Assembly: GCA_040954595.2 (NCBI GenBank)
Contig: CM082589.2
Location: 11,346,001 to 11,410,000, forward strand
From: Balanoglossus misakiensis
Lineage: Eukaryota; Hemichordata
DNA length: 64,000 nucleotides
Direction: 5' to 3'
Below the pieces are notes generated by a model. That model made no database searches, had not been told where the DNA came from, and saw only the letters and a list, made by a program, of their open reading frames with translations. A program made the position numbers and the translations under genes. The stretch's first letter is position 1. Every line of letters begins with the position of its first letter. Below, one piece after another: positions 32,091-44,359 of this stretch.

Positions 32091-32180
32091 AATGTGCCCT
32101 GTAGTCTTTCTTAGGACATGGTAGCGTGACGTCGCATTGTAATTAACGGACGATCTTGGAAATTCGGCTATTAATGGTGA

Positions 32181-32513
32181 ATGGACTTTCGCCTCCTTCG
32201 AACAACAACAGAGACTGACGTCGCAACAATGACAGAAAAAGTGAAGCAAATGGCCGACAAAACGAAGAGAATCGGAAAACGGGCAGGATCCTCGGCACAG
32301 ACATCTGGGAATAATACCACCACATCAAATAGAACGACGAGTAGTGCAGGACAAACCGCCACCAGTGACTATGACAACAAGTCTGAAGGCGATGCTGGCG
32401 AACCCTTGCACAATACAACTACAGTCCTACAGAGAAATGCAGCCCAGCGCCACTCAAGATTTTCCATTCCTGGTCTGGCAGCAGCCAAAATATGTTGTTG
32501 TTTTTTCTCTTAG
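32181..32513 (+). CDS. Possible first exon / small gene, unknown product
   Basis: A 110-codon frame with a true ATG (and a second at 32229) and a GC-richer, coding-like composition. It reads MDFRLLRTTTETDVATMTEK, then VKQMADKTKRIGKRAGSSAQ, a Ser/Thr/Asn-rich low-complexity middle and RHSRFSIPGLAAAKICCCFF. A GTGACGTCGCA site lies about 55 bp upstream. It may be a short protein or exon 1 with a donor inside CATTCCTG|GTCTGG. I do not recognise a family. Confidence 0.35.
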   Translation: MDFRLLRTTTETDVATMTEKVKQMADKTKRIGKRAGSSAQTSGNNTTTSNRTTSSAGQTATSDYDNKSEGDAGEPLHNTTTVLQRNAAQRHSRFSIPGLAAAKICCCFFS

Positions 32514-33104
32514 AAGCGACCTCAGTCTGAGCTGCATGAGAATAAACTGTAGGTTGGGAATACAACAAAAAAACACGCAGGCTGCGGTCAACACGTAGCT
32601 ATTAGTTTCGGTTTTATGTTCGCTACAGCTCGGAAACCAAAATGTGGTACAACTTCAAGCTACATAAACTGGAAAGCATAGTACGTGCAGAGCAGACCAT
32701 GGTGACGAAAGCAGGTATTCTAGGTCGTAAGATAAAAACACGGCGCTAGAAAAACAGTCATCAAAAGTTGCACGTGTTCCCCGGCCACAAATAATGTAAT
32801 TGTTGGCGCACAGAAAGTCCAGTCGATAAACGTTTACGCTATAGAAACTCACTCTCTCAGCAAAAGTCTGACACCCTCGTCAATGACAAAACGCAAACCG
32901 AGCTGGGTATGATCAAGTCAAACATAGGGCCAATCCCCACTCTGTGTTTTATTATTTTCCACATACGATGGTTCTAAATAAAAATGTACCTATTTGAAAT
33001 GCTTACCGAGGTAAGATCATTGAAAGTTTTCAAACGTTGATGACAAATGTATAACTGATTTTTTACAAATGAATAATCGCGCACTTGCATGTTATTTTCT
33101 CTAT

Positions 33105-33262
33105 ACCAGACACCGCGCGCGCGCCGTTGGCAAAAAAAAAAACGCGGAAAATTATTGAGCATGCGCAGTCGATACTTCACATTGTAAACAAGATGGCGTC
33201 GCTGCCTATGCTTCTGGACCGCTGTCGCCTGACTATGTCGGCAAAGAAGAGACGAATTTAAC
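33105..33262 (+). promoter_or_regulatory. Promoter-like CpG patch with NRF1 and YY1-type motifs
   Basis: CGCGCGCGCCG at about 33114-33124, GAGCATGCGCAGTC at about 33159-33172 (NRF1-type half site) and AACAAGATGGCGTCGCTGCC at 33187-33206 (YY1-type AAGATGGCG around an ATG). Such motifs mark TATA-less start sites of housekeeping genes in animals. The ATG at 33193 opens only 22 codons before TAA at 33259, so any gene here would need splicing. Confidence 0.4.
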
Positions 33263-33860
33263 CATGCAACGCCATATCGGAAGACAGAATGATCGCGAGA
33301 TGAAACCGGGCTATCCAACGATTAGGCAGCCATGTTGACTGATTGGTATGTCGCCGAAGTAATTATTTGCCATTGATTTGTTTACCAGAAACGGTTTGCC
33401 TTTGGAACACATTTGGCCTCACCGAAATTGATTTCAGAGGTTTTTTCCCAAAAACTAATGACGTTCGTTTTCACCTGAGTGCGAGGATGGATTGAAGGGA
33501 CACAAGCTTTTGTAGCCACCAATATTTTGACACTCTTTATATCAATGTTGAGCTGGCATATTTGCTCCAATATGATGTAGTGTACCTGTTGCATTGAAAT
33601 GAAGCTGTAATAATATTACAGTGCAATCTAGTCCTTTGGGTTAATAGGAAAACGAGGTCAATAAATGACAGGTTTATTTAAATACAGGATATATTTATCA
33701 CAAGCACTTATGCATATGTATGAGATACTTCTTTATTTTTAATTTATTTTTTATTTTTTATTTATTTTGTACGTTCAGGTAATCATATGGATTTGTATGG
33801 AATCACATACACATTAATTGAAGACTATCATATCACAGAAGTCGAGCCGCCAGATGTGTA

Positions 33861-34600
33861 AGGTAACCATTTAGGTTTCATGACTAAGTTTGTTTAAGAA
33901 TTCATAAAGCTACCCAATGAATGAATTTCCTTAAAATTTCACAAATGTGACAGAGTTTGCAGTTGTGCAAGAAAGTGTGTATTATTCACATAAGAATTTT
34001 TTCGTATGCATTTTTCTGATGGCAATGCATTTGACTGTAAACAAATATGGATGTCAGTTAGTAGTGCTATTTTGTCAGTGAAATGGCTTCATCATCATCC
34101 CTCCAACCAAAGTTGAAACAGAGTTGCAAATATTGCACAGCTTGAAATCATAAAATGTTGCAAAATTGAACCAACCCTTTGGTCAACGATTATGTTCTTA
34201 CAGCTATTATTAGAACCAGACAGTCTCAGGGAACAAGAGACATGGGCCTGATTTGCAAGTTGAGTTAGAACTGCCTTTGCCTGCCCACGGACGCCCCAAT
34301 TTCAGCAAAAATTATTGCATTAAAATATGAGTATGGAGAACTATGCTCTGTGTTTCTTTTGTTAGCTTACATAGCTGTTGTCATTCTAGTTTTTCCTCCG
34401 TCCTGTGAGCAGAGTTTCAGTTGCGAAAACCGACAGTTATCAAAGTACAAAAGTACACCTAAATTGCCTCGGTGATGAGCATGCAGAATTTATCTGATGC
34501 TTCTTACTGGCAGAAGGACCCCACCAGTTGCAGATTGTGAATTCCATGGCACAAGGGAATTTACGCTTTGCGTTCAAATATAAATAATTAAATCCTGTAA
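33861..34600 (+). repeat. Left arm of a long inverted repeat
   Basis: About 740 bp, the reverse complement of 40825-41566 at roughly 85-90% by eye. Landmarks are AGGTAACCATTTAGG, ATGGCTTCATCATCATCCC, TGCCTGCCCACGGACGCCCC and GGACCCCACCAGTTGCAGAT. One plus-strand frame contains PPSCEQSFSCENRQLSKYKS, faintly like the C-terminal dimerisation block of hAT transposases, but it is riddled with stops. Confidence 0.92.
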
Positions 34601-36423
34601 AATTATTCTATATGTTATTTATTGATGATTCAAAAGTGTTATGACTGATTGTGTTAGAGTACCTGTATTCCATATAAGCATGCTGTCAGTGCACATCCGA
34701 TTGATAACAATTTCACATTTTTAAAAATTTGCTTCTCTGAATAATTATGAATACATAAAACTTCATATGATATAAATTGTCCTGATATCGTAAACATTAA
34801 ACCCCGATGCGTGGTATAAAAGACCCCCCAAATCAGTGGCGAATCTTAATGCCGTTTGACTGACAACAGACAACACCAACGATCTTGGCTCTAACGATCT
34901 TGGCTCTATGAAAATCGGCCCAAACATATCCAAGCATAAAGAATTACACCACACAACGACAGTGGTTGGCTTTATAAACACACACAACATAAAGTTATCG
35001 ATGAAAAAGTACACGAGCTTTTGAAACAACGATGATTTTGGGAGAAATCTGGTTTCAGTGCTTTTCAGAAGCATCCCTGGGAAACAATAACCACGCCATT
35101 CAAACAGCTGTCAATCGCATAGAGGTGTAAAGTGTTCAATTATTTTCTATGTACATGAGATCAATTACACAGTTATTATGCACGACGACCACTCCCAAAT
35201 AAACAACTGTACAAACACACGTTAATCCGAACCCCAGTACTTTCCGCACCGGGGTTTAAGGCCTAATGCTAGTGTCATAACATTGATTACCAGACCGTTT
35301 CCCTATGTATGTATGTATGTATGTATGTATGTATGTATGTATGTATGTATGTATGTATGTATGCAGCCATGTATGCATGTGTTTGTGTGTGTGTGTACAT
35401 GTGTGTATGCATGTTACATGTATATATGGATGTATTTCTGCCCTGATCCAAAACATGAAACCACGCTTTTTTTATTTTGGTGTGTAGATGGGATTTTGCT
35501 TAAATGAAGTTGTCATTGCAAAAATACGCAAATAACCTGTGAAATATGTGGAATTGATCAAAACTCAACAACTGGTTAGACTGCTTTGAACATTTGTATG
35601 CATGTAGGTAATGTCATCATACCTGATATACTTTGAGTTTATATCGTGAATTGTCTATTTTTCATGCAATTATTTTGTCTTGTTTTACCATTTGAAAAAA
35701 AATCTTTTCCTCTTAAAGAGATTGGCTGATTTCTTTAGAATTTAGTATGACACTTCCGGTAGGTGATCTTAGTTGGTTTTGTTTAAATTGTCGCAGAATT
35801 TGTAATCTGTCATTTTTGGTCAAAATTCATTTTCTGAGAAACTCCTTAGATTGCTTTTAAATTTTGGTATGCTTGTTCCAAGAGGTAACCCAAGTAATGT
35901 TGTATATCATTTTGGTGAAATTTACATATTGTGGTCTTGGGGCAATTTTTGCAATTTGTATTCTTTGAAACTACTAGTCAGATTGCTTTCAACTTTGGTA
36001 GGCGTGGTGATTGAAGTAGATATTATACAATTTGTTGATAGTTGGATAGATGTGGTTTGAGGCAGTTTTTGTCATTGTTGAATGTTGTTTTCCCTAAAAT
36101 ACTTGTCTGGTTCCTTTGAAATGTTCTTACAGAAGGTCATATCTGCTTGCCAATGTCACATGATTTTTCCCATGAACACAGACATACCTAATTTTGTGTA
36201 ATCCCCAGATGGGACCACAGTGTGTAATAACCTGACCAACAGTGACTAGTATATCCTGTGTGTTATACAGTACTTCTCACAAGGTTGAAGTACATGTAGA
36301 CTGTTGATGATTTTTTGCGATTCTTCAGAAACTTACAATACCGAGTCTAATGTGGTAACGTCCATGGTCACATTAGTCCTGTTTCAAAATGACCTACATT
36401 ACACGTCCTATACACATGTATTG
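34601..36423. other. AT-rich DNA inside the long inverted repeat
   Basis: No gene seen. It contains a GTAT microsatellite (35304-35363) and loosely repeated blocks near 35700-36130 (TTTGGTATG, CTTTGAAA, CAATTTTTG) that look like an eroded tandem repeat. Confidence 0.6.
35304..35363. repeat. GTAT tetranucleotide microsatellite
   Basis: About 15 units of TATG, then a decaying TG/CATG tail to 35425. Confidence 0.97.
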
Positions 36424-37722
36424 CATGTTTTGATTGGTTTATCCGCTTCTCTTAGGTCCACTTGCGGCACGCTGATTGGAGGGACCTTGTAGGTTAGGTC
36501 TTATTATTATGTATTATTCACTAGACCTTGTAGGTTAGGTCTTATTACTATGCATTTTTCGCTTTACAGCTCCCTGATTGGTTAACGTGTCAGTCTGGTC
36601 CCCCATGTGTTCACTGCCTCATAATACAGGACCTTGTAGGTTAGGTCATATTAATATGTATTTATTCACCATACAGCTCCCTGATTGGTTAACGTGTCAG
36701 TCTGGTCTCCCAGTGTTCACTGCCTCATTGTGAAATGTCCCATGTGCTTCCTGGCTAGCGTTGTGGTAACACATTATTCGGGATGTCCGCAGATCATTCA
36801 TTAATTTTCTGAGAAATAGCCTGACTGATACTATCTCCAACATAAACCGCACCCTGGAAAGATTAAATGATTTTTAGATGGACTTTGAAAATCTGATTAA
36901 CACATCTAAGCATTTTTGCTAACAGTTGTATATTTTCTTAAATCACCCTCCTACTTCTCATCATCAATATTATTATTGTTGTTTTACTATTTTAAAGTAA
37001 ATTTGTTTTGACGTAGATGTTGTGAAAAGGAGTACGTTGTCCGTTTATACATTCGTATATTGTTTTCATAAAAATGGAACTATGACGGTGCAGCTTCGTG
37101 AAAGAAGTACAATAAAAGTAATCATACCTGTAAAGCAACTAATGAGGTATCCCAATTAAAGAAATGCAATGCTATTCTAAACAGTTCTATTGTAAGATAT
37201 TTTTGGTTTGCTCGAATGAATAGCACACACTTCGTATTCAGCCAGGTGTTACACAAAGTGATGCGCTGAAAAGCATTACGTAACAAAACACTAGCCCATT
37301 TCAACAAACCGCCACTGGAAATAAAATAAAAAAATTCTCCTGGCAATTTTTATTTCGAGTATCTAGTTCACAGTATCACAAAAAAATGCCATGAATAGTG
37401 AAGGAAAGGTTAAATCCAATCATTATATGAGTGCCTTTCTTTATACACTGGGATCGAGCTTCGACAACGCGCAGGCAGCATGCCAGACAGAATACGACAA
37501 CTGTATTCAGAAAGTACAAAAGACTTTGCATAACGAGGCAGTGAAAATTGGAGACCTACACATTAACCAATCAGGGAGCTGTAAAGTGAATAATACATAG
37601 TAATAAGACCTAACCTACAAGGTCTAGTGAATAATACATAATAATAAGACCTAACACATAAGGTCCCTCCAATCACCGTGCCTCAAGTGGACCTAAGATT
37701 ACCAGATGGACCAATCACAGAT
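36424..37722. mobile_element. Foldback element of about 1.3 kb
   Basis: Terminal arms of about 170 bp are inverted copies. Left (36424-36600) reads TCTTAGGTCCACTTG, CTGATTGGAGGGACC, TTGTAGGTTAGGTCTTATTA and CAGCTCCCTGATTGGTTAA; right (37556-37722) is its reverse complement. The left end carries an extra partial duplicate (36628-36715). The interior 36.72-37.56 kb has no recognised gene. Confidence 0.85.
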
Positions 37723-38312
37723 GTCGGTACATATGTCATGGACCTGACTTATGAAACATGACTATTCAGAACTACCTAGTCTATGCCCGGCAGTGTTCTG
37801 TCTGCTTTGCTTCCAAAACTAATGTCTGGCCTCACTCATGCCACTTGCCCAATAAACTAATACCCCTTGCTGGGAATTATGATGTAACTAGCGTCGCTTT
37901 GAAGCCTATCACATTACTGAACAGTGTTGATTTGGTGTAAGATTATAGTGAAGGCAGGGCTTATTACATTGAAAATGCTACCCAACCTTAATTACACGTA
38001 TGTATATCATTTGTCTAATCATTGGAAAAACAATGTACATGTACCAAAGACTAAGTAGCTATTTGAAGGTGAATCGCAAGTGGGCACTTTCATTACTTAA
38101 CCTCAAGCAGTCGGTTAGCTACCGTATACTAAGACAAACATTCCTGGTGTAATTAACATCACTGTCATTAGTAATATCTATCTCCAATCAGTATCAGTTC
38201 TGCCTTTATGTTATTTTAAGTCAATTGTCAAGGTTCATGTACATATATTACAGCTTAACTGTCTTGTCAAAAACTTACGCATGTACATGTACCTAATTCT
38301 AGGCTTACCTGT

Positions 38313-39500
38313 AGGGTTAGAGATACAGTGTTTTATATTAATATGCATTAATATGAAACTAAAATTTGATGGTTAATTTAAGACCCCCCTGAGCAATGGT
38401 AACCTCGTTAAATATGTGCATATCTAATTCTAGGCTATTCAGCTGAAGTAGAAACCTGGACATGGACAACTTCGGGGTCAAAATCTTTTGACAAACATTT
38501 GTGTGATCTTGGGTAAACTTTGACCTACATTCCTATATTTTAGCATCTGGAGCAGATACAACCTTGACACTTGGAGTGATGGAACTATTTGATTGAGTAT
38601 TATGTCTTGCCTCATTAATTATGTACTTACCTAATGCCAGCCTAACCAATAGGGCTGGAAGTCTGGCTTTTTGGACATGATAAATTTGAGATCAACATTT
38701 TTCTACAGCAGCCAGCCTTCTCTTAAAAAGAATGGACAATATAAAGGCTTTGATGGTATACTGAACTTTTGACTCCCTCCCTGAGACTGTGTGCCAATGA
38801 CGGGATAGCCTACTCAGCGTTGGGTAGATCCTAAGAAGGCCTCAGCCAGGCATCAAATACAAAAAGCGGAAATCCAAGCTTTAATGGTGGGTTACATCGT
38901 TAACTTCCCTGCAGAGCTGATTTCTCAGACTGTGAGCCAATGACGGGTAAAGCCCCTAGGTAGGGGCCACCTAAGACAGGCCGGTCATGCTTTAATCACA
39001 AAGAAGGGCAAGTTTAGTCTTACCACAACTTTGTCTGCTGTATATGCTTCATAAAGATTGCAGAGTATTTTGAGAATACATTGTGTTAAGGCAGTGTGAC
39101 CAGCTAAAAAGTACTGGCAAACACAGCCAATGTGTAATGAAAAACATCTAATTTGGCTGAATAAAAGACATAAAACACAGCAAAAGCACTGTGACTAGCT
39201 GAGACATAATACTCCATTATGCAGTTCCATCACTCCAAGTGTCAGGGATGTATCTGTGCCGGATGCCAAGATATAGGAATGTAGGTCAAAGTTTACCCAA
39301 GATCACCCAACATTTTGTCAAAAGATTTTGACCCCAAAGTTGTCCATGTCCAGGTTTCTACCGCAACTGGATAGCCTAGAATTAGATATGTACATATTTA
39401 ATGAGGTTACCATGGATCAAGGCAGTCCTAAGTAAACCATCAAATTTTTAGTTTCATGTTAATTCATGTTAATATAAAACGCTGTATCCCTAACCCACTG
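38313..39500. repeat. Inverted pair of retroposon-family repeats
   Basis: Arms 38313-38600 and 39207-39500 are inverted copies: GGGTTAGAGATACAGTGTTT, GGTAACCTCGTTAAATATG, AATTCTAGGCTA and CACTTGGAGTGATGGAACT on the left, with complements in reverse order on the right. The sequence belongs to the same family as 20.4-22.4 kb. The spacer has two diverged CCAATGACGGG-containing direct repeats near 38790 and 38935. Confidence 0.85.
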
Positions 39501-40824
39501 GTATGCCATTCTGTGTTTCATGCTACCCAATATGGGTAAGTAGGTAAAAAGTCACCCTAGGCCAATTGAAATTTTGCTGAAAAAATCACGTCTCTTACAT
39601 ATGTACATTTGGTAAAAGGGAAATTTTAATCACGGAGTAGAACATATTCATAAAAAATATTTGAGGGAAAGAAGGAAGTTTTTCATAGCTTTGGTGCGTC
39701 AAATAGTAGAGAGGTTCCCTTGTTATCCTTAGACTCAAACTCAGAGTTTCCAATCTTTCAGTATTTTCATGATATTACTTTCCATCTTAGATTTGTTCAT
39801 CTAAACAAACTGACTGATAGGTATACATGAACATTTTATTGACTAATGAATGTGCCTGTATGTTGCAATTTAAAGAAGTCAGATATTAAACAAGCGCCAC
39901 ACCTGTTTTAATCAGCCTCCATATGGAGGGTACACATCGCAGAGAGATGACAAACCCCATGCAAATTCAAGTAATATGTCTCAATGGTGCTGATTTTAAA
40001 GGATAGGTGGATGATTTGAAAAATGTTATTGTGGAAAAAGATGTGTAAAATTTGGCAGCTTGTGAGGCTTTAATTGTAAAATCTTTGAAATGTGTTTTAC
40101 TCTTTAGGTCCAATTTTGTATATGTCAATATACCATTGGGACCAATGTGAAATTGTTCTAAACTCAGAAACTCAAGAAGGTACTGGTCAGATTGCTTTAG
40201 AAATTGGTGTGTATTTATGTTATTGAGACTTTATACAGATTTTATTTTTCATTTTTGAAGTATATTTTGGGGTGATTTTGGTCGTCATATACTCAGAAAC
40301 CTCTACCCACATTTTTTTTAAAATTTGGTTTGCATGTTTTTAGGTGTGATTTTATGACAATTTAACAAACCCAGTGATGGAAGTGACAATATTTTTTTTT
40401 TTTTTTTTTGGCAATTACTGCCATTTTTGTCTGATTGCTTTGCAATTTAGTTTGCAGTTTCTAGGGAATTCTTACTGTGGTGCACAAAATTCACAAAGGT
40501 GATTTACTATCCTCATGCGCTTTGTTGATCTGGCACCCTGTTGCAAAACAGACATTACAACACTCTTTGAATTGAATTCATAGCTACCAATTTTTCGGGG
40601 GTGTAGCACCTTTTTTATGCCTAAAACTTTGATCGAGAACTTCAAATTAAATGCAACCCTCCAAATATTTGCAATATTTCAGGTAAAATGATTTAATTTT
40701 AAAGCATAAATTTTGATGTATTCATAATCATTAAGAAAAACACATTTTGAAAATAGAATATTAATCACACTAGCAGTCATAATACTTTTGAATCATCACT
40801 AAAGAACATATAGAAAAATTAAAC
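39501..40824. other. AT-rich non-coding DNA
   Basis: Nothing recognised apart from a T-run near 40392-40410. It resembles 35.7-36.1 kb in style (repeated TTTGGT, CTCAGAAAC and GATTGCTTTA phrases). Confidence 0.5.
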
Positions 40825-41566
40825 AGGTGTTAATTATTTATATTTGAACGCAAAGCGTAAATTCCCTTGTGCCATGGAATTGACAATCTGCAACTGGTGG
40901 GGTCCTTCTGCCAGTAAAAAGCATCAGATAAATTCTGCATGCTCATCACCGAGGCAATTTAGGTGTACTTTTGTACTTTAAGAACAGTCGGTTTTCGCAA
41001 CTGAAACTCTGTTCACAGGACAGAGGAAAAACTAGAATGACAACAGCTATGTAAGCTAACAAAAGGAACACAGAGCATAGTTCTCCATACTCACATTTTA
41101 ATGCAATAATTTTTGCTGAAACTGGGGCGTCCGTGGGCAGGCAAAGGCAGTTCTAACTCGACTTGCAAATAAGGCCCATGTCTCTTGTTCGCTGAGATTG
41201 TCTGGTTCTAATAATAGCTGTAAGAACTTGATCATTGACCGAACTGTTGGTTCAATTTTGCAACATTTTATGATTTCAAGCTGTGCAATATTTGCAACTC
41301 AGTTTCAACTTTGGTTGGAGGGATGATGATGAAGCCATTTCACTGACAAAATAGCGCTACTGATTGATGTCAATGTTTGTTTACAGTCAAATGCATTGCC
41401 ATCATAAAAATACATGTGAGAAATTTCTTATGTGTATGATACACACTTTTGTGCATGACTGCAAACTCTGTTACAGTTGTGAAATTCTAAGGGTTGAATT
41501 CATTGGGTAGAATTCATGTTTTTTGGATTCTTAAACAACCAGTCACGAAAGCTAAGTGGTTACCTC
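40825..41566 (-). repeat. Right arm of the long inverted repeat
   Basis: Reverse complement of 33861-34600; runs from AACAGGTGTTAATTATTTAT to GGTTACCT. The arms are separated by about 6.2 kb that includes two smaller foldback structures. Confidence 0.92.
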
Positions 41567-41929
41567 AGAGAAACTGTGTTAAATTTGGTCATCAATTGCT
41601 TTAAATCACACAAGACATTCCCAGAGCTAAAGTTACTGCAGCAGTCAGTTTCAACTCAGCTTGCAAATTGGGATCATGTCTTGTGTTCATCGAGACTGTC
41701 TGTAGTCGAGTTGACAGTCCTATGGGGTCAATGATGAACCTACAAATGTTCTTTCCAATGAAATTGTTATAAATCTAATATTCAGGATTTGCATTCATAC
41801 CTTAAACAATATAACTGTATTGCAAATATGGCAACTCTTCTAAGTTACATTGGAACACCTTCTCGCCACTGTTTGTGCCAAAATGGTGAATAAGCTTTCA
41901 TTTTCAAGCCTTAACATAGGCACCCAAAA

Positions 41930-42640
41930 CAAGACAACAGCATTGCAAATATGGCATTTTTTGTTCAACTCTTCTCATTTGCATAGTCCAAAATGGCCGC
42001 CAAACTCCTCTAACATGTAAATTTCCTATGGTCGTCTTAAATAGTGTGTAGTATCGCATTTGAAGGGTTTTCATCAATATGGGTACCTAAAACAATTTCA
42101 ACGTGGTTGACATTGCAATGTTAGACAGCTGTTCTAATTTGCATAATCTAGAATGGCCGACAAACTTCTCTAACATGTAAATTTACTATGGTTGTCTTTA
42201 ATAGTGTGTAATATCGCATTTGCAGGGTTTTCATCAATATGGGTAACTAAAACAATTTCAGCGTGGTTGACATGGCAATATTAGACAACTGTTCTAATTT
42301 GCATAATCCAAAATGGCCACCAAACTCTTCTTAAATGTAAATTTCCCTGTTTTGTCTTATATGGTGCCTAAAATCGCATTTGCAGGGTTTTCATCAATAT
42401 GGGTAACTAAAACAATTTCAGCGTGGTTGACATGGCAATATTAGACAACTGTTCTAATTTGCATAATCCAAAATGGCCGACAAACTTCTCTAACATGTAA
42501 ATTTCCCTGGTTTGTCTTATATGGTGTGTAATATCGCATTTTCACGGTTTTAATTAATATGGGTACCTAAAACAATTTCAACGTGGTTGACATGGCAATA
42601 TTACACAACTGTTCTAATTTGCATAATTCGAACACCTGCT
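41930..42640. repeat. 160-bp tandem repeat, about 4.4 units
   Basis: GTTCTAATTTGCATAATC recurs at 42131, 42291, 42451 and 42611, exactly 160 bp apart. Each unit also carries AAATGGCCGCCAAACT, AACATGTAAATTTCC and CATCAATATGGGTA. The units differ from each other by a few percent. Confidence 0.95.
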
Positions 42641-43231
42641 GGATAATTTAATTTTTGCCCTTCTTGTCCCATGATTATATGTGTAATATCTCATTTTCAA
42701 TGTGTTTACATGTATATATGCAGAATCCATTTCAAACTAAGTGGGCATATTGTAGCGCCAATCTTATTTTTTAATCCGCACCACAGAACTGATGCAAGGT
42801 TTAGGACTGGAAATGTATGTGGCCACTGGCCGACACCCCGGGCGAGAGGTCTCCAATTATTTTCAGCACATAGTGTGCTTCCCGGTTGATAACATCAATA
42901 TGTGTAAATGCCAAAAACCCGACCTATTGTAATACCAGTCAAATTTTCTTTGTCATTTACCATTTTTCTCTTGCATATGAACGTTTTTCTTAAAGAGTAC
43001 ATACCCATATACATTTGTATGGGAGCACACATCCCCACCCCCTGCCAACAATAATTGGACAACTTTATTCTTCTTATACTTCTTTTTAGTCTAAACATTC
43101 ATATAGAGAAGGCAACATGTTCTTGAAGCTGCTGACTATGGAAATATGATGAAGTACATTTTCCTAGTTGTACATGTACAGTATGATAGGCCCAATGTAC
43201 CAATTGGAGATGTGTGCCTTACAGGCAACAT
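42641..43231. other. Non-coding stretch before the second satellite
   Basis: No gene or repeat recognised up to the ACATGTA (43232-43238) where the array begins. Confidence 0.55.
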
Positions 43232-43238
43232 ACATGTA

Positions 43239-44359
43239 GCTCTGCATGGCCTGGTTAATCAATGTTGACGCAAAGGTTGACCCTACCAAACACTCAAAAT
43301 TAATGGGCACGACACTGGCCACTAGCTCTGCATGGCCTGGTTAATCAATGTTGACGCAAAGGTTGACCCCACCAAACACTCAAAATTGATGGGCACGACA
43401 CTGGCCACTAGCTCTGCATGGCCTGGTTAATCAATGTTGACGCAAAGGTTGACCCCACCAAACACTCAAAATTGATGGGCACGACACTGGCCACTAGCTC
43501 TGCATGGCCTGGTTAATCAATGTTGACGCAAAGGTTGACCCCACCAAACACTCAAAATTGATGGGCACGACACTGGCCACTAGCTCTGCATGGCCTGGTT
43601 AATCAATGTTGACGCAAAGGTTGACCCCACCAAACACTCAAAATTGATGGGCACGACACTGGCCACTACAATGTAGCTCTGCATGGCCTGGTTAATCAAT
43701 GTTGACGCAAAGGTTGACCCAACCAAACACTCAAAATTGATGGGCAGGACACTGGCCACTAGCTCTGCATGGCCTGGTTAATCAATGTTGACGCAAAGGT
43801 TGACCCCACCAAACACTCAAAATTGATGGGCACGACACTGGCCACTAGCTCTGCATGGCCTGGTTAATCAAGGTTGACGCAAAGGTTGACCCCTCCAAAC
43901 ACTCAAAATTGATGGGCACGACACTGGCCACTAGCTCTGCATGGCCTGGTTAATCAAGGTTGACGCAAAGGTTGACCCCACCAAACACTCAAAATTGATG
44001 GGCACGACACTGGCCACTAGCTCTGCATGGCCTGGCTAATCAAGGTTGACGCAAAGGTTGACCCCACCAAACACTCAAAATTGATGGGCACGACACTGGC
44101 CACTAGCTCTGCATGGCCTGGCTAATCAAGGTTGACGCAAAGGTTGACCCCACCAAACACTCAAAATTGATGGGCACGCCACTGGCCCCTAGCTCTGCAT
44201 GGCCTGGCTAATCAAGGTTGACGCAAAGGTTAACCCCACCAAACACTCAAAATTAATGGGCGCGACACTGGCCACTAGCTCTGGCCTGGCTAATCAATGT
44301 TGATGCAAGGGTTGACCCCACCAAACACTCAAAATTGATGGGCACGACACTGGCCACTA
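43239..44359. repeat. Satellite array A2 (left part of the split array)
   Basis: About 13 monomers of the same 82-86 bp satellite as A1, mostly of the CTCTGCATGG class. One junction at 43669-43675 carries an extra CAATGTA. The array starts after ACATGTA and is cut at 44358-44359 (TA) by the 4358-bp element. Confidence 0.97.

Noticed and set aside
37391-37600. 70-codon plus-strand frame inside the 1.3-kb foldback element
   Set aside because: It runs into the inverted arm sequence and has no recognisable domain; probably accidental.
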